A stretch of DNA of 64,000 nucleotides from Harmothoe impar. Lineage: Eukaryota; Annelida; Polychaeta; Phyllodocida; Polynoidae. Positions 12,113-23,500 of the stretch are shown piece by piece. Every line of letters begins with the position of its first letter. Within the stretch, counting starts at the first letter, position 1. The position numbers and the translations under genes were made by a program. Location: NCBI GenBank assembly GCA_947462335.1, contig OX381706.1, forward strand, positions 20,724,074-20,788,073, written 5' to 3'. The notes beneath the pieces were generated by a model that did no database searches, was not told where the DNA came from, and saw only the letters and a program-made list of their open reading frames with translations.

Positions 12113-15022
12113 GGATCAACAATATATCAACAATGAATTCCTGGTAAACAACAGGTATTTATAAGTAAGTCAAATTATGAAAAATCTGAAGAAGGGCAAT
12201 GGCAGCAATCACATGCCCTTTTGTAAGGCACAACAGGAAGACAGCGTTTTGTCATGTTATGAATAGTTTCAATGTCAAGTCTGCAATACAATTTTCTTCA
12301 TTTTACTAAAACAGTTTACATACCTTGCAAATTATTTTGCTATCAGAGATTGTCTATGCCTATGTCACTCTGTCTGTCCACCCCTTTTGTTGGTGCCAGC
12401 GAAAAGTGATGACAGACCTGAAAGGTGTTCCGAAGGGTAGACTTGTTTGGATAACATTATATTCCTTTATTCAACGTTCGTGTTCTGTTCCACTGAAATT
12501 ACCATAGCATCGCTAGTATAACAATATGTTCATGAATATTGCATCTTACAACAACAAGTCAATACCTCATGCACACAGCAGCTTAGCAACTGCAGACTAT
12601 TTGTCCAGATTTTACTCATTTTACCCCTTTTTTGAAACAAAAGTTCTAATCATATGATAGGGAAGATGGCAATGTTTGGTTTGGTGAAGGACTTAGACTT
12701 TTCATTTTATTCATAATTGCTTGAACAAATATGAGCTATGTAAATTGGAATGCAAATATCCGTTCCCATGCATACCTTTGTTTTGCCTGGGAAGAGCAGA
12801 TAGTATCCAAAAAAGAATGTGGATTCTGGTAATGATCATTTGATATTTTGGTATGTGGCATACTGCCATACGATATGAGACCCAATCAGGCACATTGGAC
12901 ACTTCTGGAGGGCCCCCTGTTTTTGAATCATAAGAGTAGGTAAAAAGGAGACAGGGGACCCTCAGGAATAGGTCAATCTGCCTGATTTTATGTTGATCCC
13001 ATGTAGATTATGGTAGTACAGGGAATTCATTGTATGGTAGCAAATGCCTTCACAATACTGGTTTATCTGTGTTTTACCAAGGACCCTCTTCCCAGAGGGG
13101 ATCATAGCCCTATAATCTCAACTATGTTACTTTAAAGGGGTTTCTTTGGGTCCTAAGTGAGGGTTTCTGGCCATTTCCAGTAAGGTACGGTAAAGTTTTA
13201 GCATGAATCTGAAAATCATGGGTGTTCGAAATCTTTGTTTGTAATATCCAGTATTTTGTGACATATGTGCACAATTTGAGCCTGTGCCCGAGGAAAAGTA
13301 CATAATATAACCCCCCCCCCCAACACACACATCCACACATACTACTACGAGTCGGCCATGCTTCCCTAATCAATGCTAATGAGCCATTATGACATCAATA
13401 TTGTGCAGCTTCCTCCAATAATGCCCTTTTATATCACCATGGAAACAGCGATCATCCAAACAATGCAACGCAAATATTGATCTCTCCTCGACACAATGAT
13501 TACCTTACACAACGACCGTCAACAGTTGGAAATATCAATACATGTACATCCTTCCATCCTGCCATTTCTTCTGTAAGCCAAAAAAAAATCAAAAGAAATG
13601 TAGCTGCGGTCCTGAATGTGTACACTGTATAATTCTCGGTTCCTCATGAATCCCATATTCAAGGAACGGATCTGCTGCAGGATGTATTGCAGCAGCAACA
13701 GTGCTGCCATCTGATGTTTTAATCTGCATAATGACTTAAATGTTGATGTAGAGGGACAGCTGCATACACTTTGTGTCCTTAATTGAGACAAAGGGGAGCG
13801 TACAAAACTCAACACTACAATGATAACAGAGATGGAGCACTTCATCATGTACTGTTCTAATACTTTTATTGACAAACCTCATTAAATGCAATAATTTCCT
13901 ACCGAAGGTGCCATAGAAACAACGTTATAATATTTACTCACACATTGTTTATTTTCATATCTAGGATAAGCATTTCGTCTCTAAGGCCAGCAATGTAATC
14001 TGAGATGATGCCTGGAAGGATATGAATATCATCAGTTTTATTGATTTGATCCATTGCTTCAGCACTATACTATGATTACATTGAGCCCATATATAGATAT
14101 ATAAATAGATTTATATGATATATGTATGGCATGATTTTTACCCCTTCTTTTGATGCATACCCCACATAGACAATTATGTTCTATTTACTTGTGGTTCAAA
14201 TTTGGACCGCACCATGTTTTTCTCATGGATGAATACTATTTAATAGTCATGAATCAAATAATTGGCGATATCATATAACACTGAGAAGATGCACTAAAAG
14301 TGTATATATGCTCTGCTTGATGCAATGATAAAATAGTCTATTCAGAACTGATTAGCCACATAATTTAGTAATATCCAGATATGCAATGTAAATATGATAG
14401 CAATTATGGTACACTATATATGAGAACATTACAGATTTACTGGATGCGAAATCATGTATATCACATACAGGTGGGATAATAATTGGAACAGAATGATCAA
14501 ACCAAGGGGGGACAACACCGCGGCTCCGTCTGGTGTCAAACACATGCATAACTTTGACCACTGATCTGTTGGCTCTTCAACTCAGCATTTCTGAGAAAAT
14601 GTCATAATACTATGAAACTACCACATGTGGCAAGCAGCCAATGCTACATCCACATCAAAAAGACTTTCCCCTGTGAGTCTGATACATGTTAGAGAAATAT
14701 CAATGCATGCAGGTCAACTATTCTTTAAGTGAAACATGGGACATACAACTTGCATAATGCACTTGCAGGTAAAGTCATTACTCACTTATTGCCTACGCCA
14801 TTTATAAGATTTATGGAATTGTGACCTTGCTCCTTGTTGAGTTTGAGTGGGAATATATAATGTACCACACACTAATGCATTAAGGTAGCTCTTTAAATCA
14901 ATAAACCTATTTTGAATTGGTCATGATTTTCCTGCTCAACGCTCAATTTATGATGTATCATCTTCAACAGTCATGCTTGCCTCCTCCCACGCATGGTTCA
15001 CTCGACCTCTGCAATAGTTCTT
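12113..15022. other. Intergenic, no gene recognised
   Basis: About 2.9 kb of AT-rich DNA. Small open frames (for example around 13519-13875) show no domain and no coding bias. A C run occurs at about 13312-13321. This stretch includes the promoter side of the channel gene and the 3' side of the kringle-less gene. Confidence 0.5.
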
Positions 15023-17895
15023 CTAAACAAAGCATCCACATGCTCCCATCAGCACAACAAGGATAAACACAGCACCAAGAGCTATCCCAGCAGTCTGTGT
15101 TGTAGTACTTCCTGCAAAGGGGTAGTAGAATTGATGGTATAGTTTAAAAAAAATCTGAGCTGATATAGTGGCTCAGATGGGATATCATAAAGTGCACCTA
15201 CACTGAAAATCCATAGATTGAAAGGGTTAGTCATTACAGACTATCCTAGGTTCGTCGTATGTGTGTTAGTCATTATGGCAACGTTATATTCAAAAATGAC
15301 TGAGAGGTCAGTCAGCAGTGGCTAACCTAGGTTAATCATTGGTGTGTTGTATTTGTATACCACTAGTTGGGGGCCACCTGTAAGATACCTTGATCACCAC
15401 TCAGTGGCTCCCCCTGGAAATGAAAATACTAAGATGGGTTGGTCAGTACTGACCAACCTGACAATAATAACTTACCTAGGTTAGACATATAGGGAGCCAA
15501 CAAATAACTAACTAAGTTAGGCACTAGTGACTGAGAGATTGGTCATAAAGGGAGCCTAGGAATATCAGTGTAGTGTAATACTGAGTCGAATGGGACTATT
15601 AGAAATGTTATATGGTATCATGGAGTGCTGTTCTCTGTCAAACACTTGTGAACATTTTTTGAATTCTCAAAATTTTAAAGAAATCTGATTGAACTTTTAT
15701 AATCATTATTAGAAACACTAACCATCTACGTTTGACTCTGGTACCTTGCCGGTTGGCTTTTTGGTTGTGGAGGCATTCTTGTTCTTGTTCTGGGGATTAG
15801 AAGTGTGAGTGTTACCATGTTTATACTGACATTAAGGTGCAAGTTGTAAGTGAAAGTGCTGCACAGAGAAAAGAAACAGTGCCAAAAGGGAGTCCAGGTT
15901 GCTTTCAGAATGATTCCCCTCTCTAGGGGAGCCCTGGTCCTTATTTGACCTAATTAGGTGAGTCAGGGAGCTACGTGACTCCCCTATAGGTTACTCCCCT
16001 TTGTCATCTAGGGAGTCACCTAGGCTCCATTGGGCAGCATGGGCTCCCTTTAAGAGAGTCATTCTGGAGGGAACCTCGACTACCCATTGACGCTGTTTCC
16101 TTTCTCTGTGTGGGGTTTGGTATGTTATATTCGAGAAGAGAAATCTCAGTATATAGATAATTATTTCATCAAATGCCAATGATAATTCTGCAGTAAACAT
16201 ACTCACACATAAGAAATAGCAGTGAGTTTCTCTCATGTACAAGGGGCATTCATCTACATCATATTCATATGCAGCATATGCATATCCACCATCTAAAGTC
16301 ACATCTAAAGCTGCATCTAAAGGTGAGGCCGTAGTTATTGGGTACCCATCTGAAAAAGGAAGAAGTTGAAGATGATGTGAATTATTCATACATCATTAAA
16401 GTCATAGTATCTTCACCAAACAGATAAGGAACGGACAATAAACAGACTGATAAAGTGTCTATAATGTGATATCAGCATTTGAAGGGTTTGGGTGCAAAAC
16501 GACATATCTCCATCCCAAAAATGGAGTATATATATTGTTTTTTGGAAAGCCACCCTGGGGTCAATTATTTAAAGTATTTTGTAACAGAATGTATCATTCA
16601 CAGGCCCTAATGATATGGAAAAGAGTAAATTTTGTAAAAAATTGTTTCAGGATTACATCTGACCATCCCTAACCCAGATATTTGTCAGATCTTTGGTCCG
16701 TTTCTCAAAAATGGCGCTTATGTCGTTTTGCATCCAAACTCTTCATTTATAGCCAGTATAAGGGCTCATATTCAGTGTAAGTAAGCAAATAAAATATGTA
16801 GGCCTAACCATACGGGCATGTGGCATACATGAAGGCTGACTTTAGGCTGTACATACCTGCTCCCTGAGTGACACACAGTACGAGGGCTGCAAACATAACA
16901 CTACTACTATTACACAAGGTGAATGTATGGTGATGCATCATTCCCTCATCATCATGATGTATAAATGCGCGAATAAAGCCCTGGCAGTACATAGACACAC
17001 AGAGAAAAGAAGCAGCATCAAAAGGGAGTCCAGGCTGCCTCCAAGATGACTCCCCTGTTTAGGGGAGCCCAGGTTGTCTAAGGGAGCCTAAGTGACTCCC
17101 TGGCTGACCTAGGGGAGTCACCTAGGAGAGTCACAAAGCTGCCCGGCTCAGCTAAGGGAGTCATATAGGGACCTGGGCTCCCCTAGATGGGGGAGTCATT
17201 CTGGAGGTAACCTGGACTCCCTTTTGACGCTGTTTCGTTTCTCTGTGCAGTACTACATTCATGCATGTTGCCCACTCTGGAGAGGTACACTCTGGAAGGG
17301 TATGTATGATGCATACATGTAGCCCTGGCAAGTAAACCTTTGTACGACTGAATGCATGCACCTTGGCGACATCATGTAGGGAATAGCACATTGACATAAC
17401 ACAAGCCTGATATCAAAGCAATATGTGATATCTCAAATAAAACATAGGCAGGCTAGATCTGGATTTACTTATCCTGTTTATTACTTGTAACGTTACCGTG
17501 TATCAAAAATGGCAAAAAGGCTTATTTCATGCCAAGAAACCTATAAATATGAAGAAGACGTTATGTATTTGATCACACGTTTCTACCCCTAAGGACTAGA
17601 ATGGCCGTTATCCATAGAAAAGCGGATGAACTGAATCTCATTTTCCATGGCCCCGTTTACCACTGTGACGTCATAAAGATAGCTATGAAACCAATGGTTA
17701 AATAACGTTTTTGAATAGGATTAATAGATTAATAAAACAAGTCCAAACTACTAGTTTCTTCCCTCACGGTACTTGGCTCTGCCTAATGAGATACAATTCA
17801 AGTACCGCTCATAAAGAAACTGGACTTTTAGACATATTATCGTGAACCTATTTTCATAACTTACCACATAGCCAGATGATGATCAGCTGAACCAT
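15023..17895 (-). CDS. Kringle-less, tail-less paralogue of two-kringle membrane protein
   Basis: Proposed exons on the minus strand: 17895-17865 (31 bp), 16886-16857 (30 bp), 16349-16207 (143 bp), 15789-15723 (67 bp), 15111-15023 (89 bp). They join in frame to 119 codons plus TAG, all with GT-AG borders. The product starts with a signal peptide (MVQLIIIWLC...), then DGYPITTASP, a Tyr/acidic segment (GGYAYAAYEYDVDECP), a Lys/Thr stalk ending KPTGKVPES, and one TM helix (GIALGAVFILVVLMGACGCF). The neighbour at 20521-27175 has the same order of signal, micro-exon, DGYP, stalk and TM exons with identical phases (1,1,0,1). Here both kringle exons are missing, and a TAG stands where the neighbour has Trp; beyond it RGRVNH is still readable in frame. 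It could be a live small membrane protein or a decaying duplicate. Two MITEs sit in its introns and one 3'-side element in the last intron. Confidence 0.6.
15201..15570. mobile_element. CACTGA-ended element with CTAACCTAGGTTAG repeats
   Basis: The ends CACTGAAAAT and its inverted partner ATATCAGTG bound 370 bp. The interior carries several copies of an imperfect palindrome of the form CTAACCTAGGTTAG. TA flanks both ends (15199-15200 and 15571-15572), fitting a 2-bp target duplication. It is non-coding and lies in the last intron of the kringle-less gene. Confidence 0.6.
15862..16110. mobile_element. CACAGAGAAAAG-ended MITE, copy 1
   Basis: The 249-bp element has inverted ends CACAGAGAAAAGAAAC and matching GTTTCC...CTCTGTG. 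Its interior is rich in GGGAGTCACCTAGG and CTAGGGGAGCC motifs in both orientations. TG flanks both ends (15860-15861, 16111-16112). It lies in an intron of the kringle-less gene. Confidence 0.75.
16998..17247. mobile_element. CACAGAGAAAAG-ended MITE, copy 2
   Basis: A 250-bp relative of the copy at 15862-16110, with the same ends, the AAAGGGAGTCCAGG subterminal block and interior GGGAGTC/GACTCCC motifs. CA flanks both ends (16996-16997, 17248-17249). It lies in the first intron of the kringle-less gene. Confidence 0.75.
17248..17864. other. Intron DNA, weak GATGCA-repeat trace
   Basis: First intron of the kringle-less gene. A degraded GATGCATACATGTAGCCCTGGC core lies near 17308-17340. Otherwise nothing is recognised. 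Confidence 0.35.
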
Positions 17896-18063
17896 ATTGG
17901 AGAACCTTATTTCCAAGGAGTTAGTAACCTCAGTGATTATCAGTGGTATATGGTGTACAATGTATCCAGTGCAATGCAGGACCAACAGTATCAGAGCCCA
18001 CGAAATGCCTATCATTACCACATGGAGCAATGTGTTTTTTGAAGTTGCCAAACTAACAGCCAA

Positions 18064-18295
18064 AGTTACCCTGTAAGGGCAGCATAATGCTAAAATGTAA
18101 CATACTGTGGATCTTTGTCGTCATGATGCATGCATATCAACATGGTGAGTGACTAGCCAGGGATGTATTTTTGCTGCATCATGCCGACTGTAGGGTTGAT
18201 ACATTCCTGAGGGGTCGGCATGATGCATGATACGTAGACTTGCCTCCATGCACTATGCCAACAAAGGGCACTCTACTGTCCTTAAAGGATTAACA
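18064..18295. mobile_element. TTA(A)/CCCTTT hairpin MITE, nearly complete
   Basis: Begins GTTACCCTGTAAGGGCAGCA and ends TCCTTAAAGGATTAAC (inverted). It holds two hairpins built on CATGATGCATGCA with a central TGAGTGACTAGCC-like spacer. TTAA-like borders and CCCTTT termini point to a piggyBac-type non-autonomous element. It lies just upstream of the kringle-less gene. Confidence 0.65.
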
Positions 18296-20520
18296 AATGA
18301 GTTGTGGTCAGACCAGTTGAGAAATGAAAGACACATGGGTCAATTTGGCTTCATGGAGCGCATTATGCTATATCTGAATGGGTCTATAAATCACTGAGCC
18401 CACTCCGGGTGTGGATCGGATTGTAGACCATTTATGGACCACAAGATGCCTAGTGTCAATGCAGGTATGCGACGGAATGATCTAGGTCTGATAATTACCA
18501 GCACATTCTGCTGAGATAAGCCTCCAGATCCCAAAGTACTTAATAGGGAATCATGACTTATGACGTCATGGCGTGGCCGATGGCAGCCAGCCATACATCG
18601 GGGTTTAACTGGCTCCATTACCCAATGGGGGCAGGGACAGACTACATGATTCCTCGAAGCTTCAAGCTCAATTGTCTTCATTATGCAACAATGCATCACT
18701 GGCATTTATCAAACCCGCCAGAGGTTGTGAACCATGATGTCTGACTGTAGGGGATGGCATGATTACTGATGCAGCCATGACGAGAGCTGCATTCGTGTAT
18801 CATGACGACTAATGAATGTGCCCCCAAAGGAACAAACAGGATTTACATACAAAGGCGTACAGTTAGCAAGGTGATGCCATTCTACATGGCCCCTTGTGTA
18901 TATCTATCAAAATATCAGAGTGGTTTCCACAATATTCTTACAGATTGCCAAATGAATATTCTTCCTTATATTTCAAAAGCATTGATGTAAATAGATCGTA
19001 ATTAATATGACTTCCAGTCCTTTTTAAATATCTTCACTGAAATGTGAAGTTTCATCCAGTGCTGATACGTTTCACAAGCTATCATTTAAATGTTCAAGTA
19101 ATCAAGATTATCAGGTTAGCCTATTATAAATGAATAACTGAATCTGAACTGAATGTTCGTTTTTTTCAGTAGGAATCTGCATGGAGAGTGATGCCTGTGC
19201 TTGGTGAACTGAACCCCACAGAGAGGCCAGGGGCTCGATTCATAACAATATACGATAGCTCAATAATTCTACGACCACAAAAAGACATGTCTGTAAGGAA
19301 AAGAGAGCAAATCGTTTTTTTCTACTTGTTGCAATCAAGGAGTCGTACAAGGGAGTCGTACAGAAAAATGTGGTGCATTTCACAATGAAAATCAAAGGAC
19401 AGATTTCCATTACTCAATCGTATCACTAGCCTTTAGAAAGTTGTTGTAAAAGTAATTATGCTAAAAATATAACTTTGTATGACAGAGTACATAAGAATAT
19501 AACACACACTACGATTTAGGGGTAAATTGTTAGATAATGACTTTCAAAAAAGGGGTAATATTGTGAATATTATGAGGCACTCATTCTTACAAGGTAATTT
19601 ACATGTAAATATCAGTCATTACATCTTGGTTTGGTACAAAACAAACCATTATTAAAGAATTTTTAGATGGCTGAGATGAAATCAGAACAGTTTAGACTTT
19701 TGAATCTTTTATTGATTTGCTCTGCTGTCGTGTTTGATGTACATATATTCATGTTTACAGCTCCTTAAGGAGCTCATACGTTCCTACACAGTTTATGGTC
19801 TATAATATATATAATGCTATGAGCTATAACTCTGGTTATGTGTTAGCCTCTCAGAGACCATGTAATTATTAATTACAATGATTTTATTTCTATTGGCCTC
19901 GCAGAGGTTGTATTGTAATATTCATACATGATTATACTAGCAATCACAAGTCTACTTTATATCTGCTCTCTGTTAAGTCGTGGCTCAACCTGTTGATCCT
20001 TTATTCATGGATTTTTTTTTATCCAAATGTGTCAAATAACGCAACTCATCCAGTTTTTGCATCAATCGTCATACAAATTATCATTCAAATGTTGTCAATA
20101 TACATACGGAAGAGGATTGGGGTTTATCATGACTAACCTTTGTTAGAAAAAAAACAATTGAACTAGCAAAATCAATAAATCTGACTAAGATCGTCAATCA
20201 TGTTAGTAAGGATGTCTATCAATCACATAATGCTGCTTTTGCACACTAGATGGCAGCCTTGTTTGTAAGCCTATTCTCCTGGTGAGTGTAAACTCTTAAA
20301 ATGGTCTAGAGATGCATGTGGACACTTTTAATCAGTCTATATATTTGATAACTCAACAATTCAAATTTGCATCGGGTTTGACTAAAGTCATGTAATATAC
20401 TGATGATCGTCAAAGAAAGTATTATTTTATGCATAAATATTCTTGGGGCCTAGAAAAGATCAGCATTCATCACGTCTCATATTATTCTTTCACTTGTCTC
20501 AATTACCTTTTAGATAAACC
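18296..20520. other. Spacer between the two kringle-family genes
   Basis: It contains a partial GATGCA hairpin remnant at about 18730-18815 and a short palindrome CTCCTTAAGGAG near 19760. No kringle exon or other coding exon was found here despite looking, so the kringles of the downstream paralogue are not simply displaced upstream within this spacer. Confidence 0.5.
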
Positions 20521-23500
20521 CTATGCACTCCCCACTCCCACAGCTCCCAGGTTCACATTGCCCTGTTCAGACACAGGTCTTGGCGCCCCCTTAGGCTTGT
20601 CATACAGTGGGTTGTCAAAGTTCTCCATGATTTGTCTGTTATCTCCGTGGTTCACCCGTCCCCGGTAGTAGCGCCACCAGATGAAGCCTCCTCCAGCACC
20701 CGCTAGGACAATGATACCAAACACAGCACCAAGAGCTATCCCAGCAGTCCTGCCAGAACCCTGAGCTTCAGTACTTCCTGGAAGGGGATATTAGAAATAG
20801 GATCAAATTGAGTCTAATTAGAAAGATTAAATTCAGTCTGAAGTGGCATATATGCATATTAGAAATATGTCTAGGGCAATATGAACTGGGGCAATATCCG
20901 ACAAATTATTTGAAACAGGCTAAATAGGCTTGTGGAATTCGAGTAATATATTGAATTCTATGAACAGTGACATCTTTTAGACAGATTGCTGTTTTCCGTT
21001 TCAGACACCCTGCTGCGTTTTCCTTACTACCTAGATCTATAGAGGAAATATATGATCATATTTACTGACGGACATTATTATCACAATGAGATATTACTGT
21101 GTGAATCGTGTGATAAAGACATACAGTCATGTGGTCACCATGAAATATAATAGTAAAACCAACCTTTTACTTTTGGCTCTGGTACATTGCCGGTTGGCTT
21201 CAATGTTGTCGTACTGGTCTTGTTCTGGTAAGTAGAAGTAGATGCACTGTGAGTGTTACCATGGTTACTGACAGATGGTGAGGGTGTAGGTGTGGACAAT
21301 TCAGCTGTGGTGGTGGTGGTGGGAGGAGTAGTACTAGTAGTCAGTGATAGGGTTGTCTCTTCATAGTCCTGAAAGGGGAGAATGAAGGACCATCGCTGAC
21401 ATGAGTTTGATTTCAAATTAGAGTTTAAAGCAATTTAATTCAATTTGTAGAATGAATAGGACCCTTTCTTGTCTCATATATCCAGCACTAACAACTGCCA
21501 GCACCATATCAGATGCAATTCTGCCTACTGGTAAGAGTAGGGACCCAGCAAACACTCCTGTACCGGGCCGGTACTGGCATTGTACTGGCAAGTACTGGCA
21601 GTAACGGCCCAGCACTGCCAATACCATGCCACTTCTTTGCCATCACTGTCTCCATGTATTGGTTCAGTACTGGCAATGTACCGTTTGCCATTACCGGTAT
21701 GCCTGTACTGGTCCGGTACTGGCAATCTGGCTAGATTAGTTCCCAATCACTCCACTAGATGTCACCAATGCATGTCTTATGAGATATATAGCCCATATGT
21801 ATAATTATAACTTAATAATTCTGATTCACATTACCTCACATAGGTGCAAATGAATTTGTAATAAAACAGATATCATAGGAAATCTATTTGATACAAAATT
21901 ATGAACTGAATCAAGTAAATTACAGGGGAACAAAGAGCTTTTCATTATAAACACCTCATGTTTGAGTTTTAGGTATAGCTCTTATACCAACAGGCTGTGG
22001 CCTATGTGGATAAGATTGGTCTCCTTTACTCCTGGTTGTTAAAACTAGTTGAGGAAAGATGTTTGACTGATCACTTGATATACACTATCTTTGTGTGCAG
22101 GATGTGCACTGGGTGGCAATATGATGTATTTTGTCTCAATTATATATCTAACAATACATGGTATGATTAATATTGGCCAGATTTTTGGTAAACAGTACTG
22201 GGCCAGTATTGGCATGCCAGTATTGGCCCACTACTGGCCCAGTAGAGGCCCAGTACTGGGCCGGTTACGGCATACTGTACTGGCCCAATGCCGCACCTGT
22301 TTGCACTTTTTTACTGGGCCAGAACCGTATTGCCGGCACCGGCCCAGTACCGTTGCCAGCATTGGGCAAGCACCGGCCCGCTAAAGGCGTGTTTGCTGGG
22401 GAGTGAGAATTGGTGAATTCACTCAACCTGACGCTGTATACTTATACATTTCCTCGCCACCTCAATGGCTTAGAGGATAGCATGATTCAGGTTTATTCAT
22501 AGACAGAATGCACCACCCCATCACTGACATGTAATTCACCAGGCCTGCTTTGGGGTATGATGCCAATTCTTTGGGAGTGTATCAATTCCGTAGGGCCGGT
22601 ATGTTGACCATAATGCATAGTACATTGAATCCATATGTGGCTTAGCAAATAATAAACTATACAGTACATTTCATTACCCCAACCTGCCTCACAAGTCACA
22701 TTACCACTGAATAACTCACCTGTTGCTCAGAGGTTGTTGTAGCTGCCGGTGAGGTAGTGGTGGTAGGGGTAGTAGTGGTAGTAGGGGTGGTGGTGGTCGG
22801 GGCAGCTGTCGTGAGTGGATATCCATCTGGGAATTAAATTCATAGTTGAATTCTAATCAATAAATAAATTCCCAAATTAATGGGTGGTAGACCATTTTAC
22901 GTGGATTTTCATGTGGATGTTCATAAATTTTGTTGGCATGATACATGGACGCGTGGTGATTAGACTCACCAGGGCTGGATTCATGCTTCATGATGACAGT
23001 TTTGTCATCATTAAATACTGTGCGGCCCTTCAAAGGTTAAAGTAGTACAGGAAGGCACATCAATTAAGGCAATAGTGATAGGTCAATCGCCTTGTGGACG
23101 CACCTATCATTTTTGTGGTAGGAACTGGTTCAATCAACACTTGTACTGAACTTCCTTTGTCCTTTGTTACCAGGATGTTCAATATATATAACCTATATAA
23201 TAGTTAACTCCACCATAAAAGAATGTTTGAAACTAAGGCAGTGGTAACACTATGAGTTTGCTATGCCTCTCATCGCTCAAAATGTATGCGAAATATGCAA
23301 TGTGCCTTTTCATCCTGTTGAGAACCTTTGAGAGATAATTAATACAAATTGACTCACCACAGAATGTAATATCACAGTACTCAAACTCTACATCAGCGTC
23401 CATTGTGTAGCACCATGGTCCATCAGGCCGGTGGCTGTCAGGATTACGGCAGTTGTTATCAGCATCTATCAAGTCTCGGTCAGGGAACTGGTGGCCCTCG

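Noticed and set aside
15991..16389. 132-codon minus-strand frame taken as a single coding exon
   Set aside because: Only 16349-16207 is supported by splice sites and similarity to the sister gene; the rest runs into a MITE.
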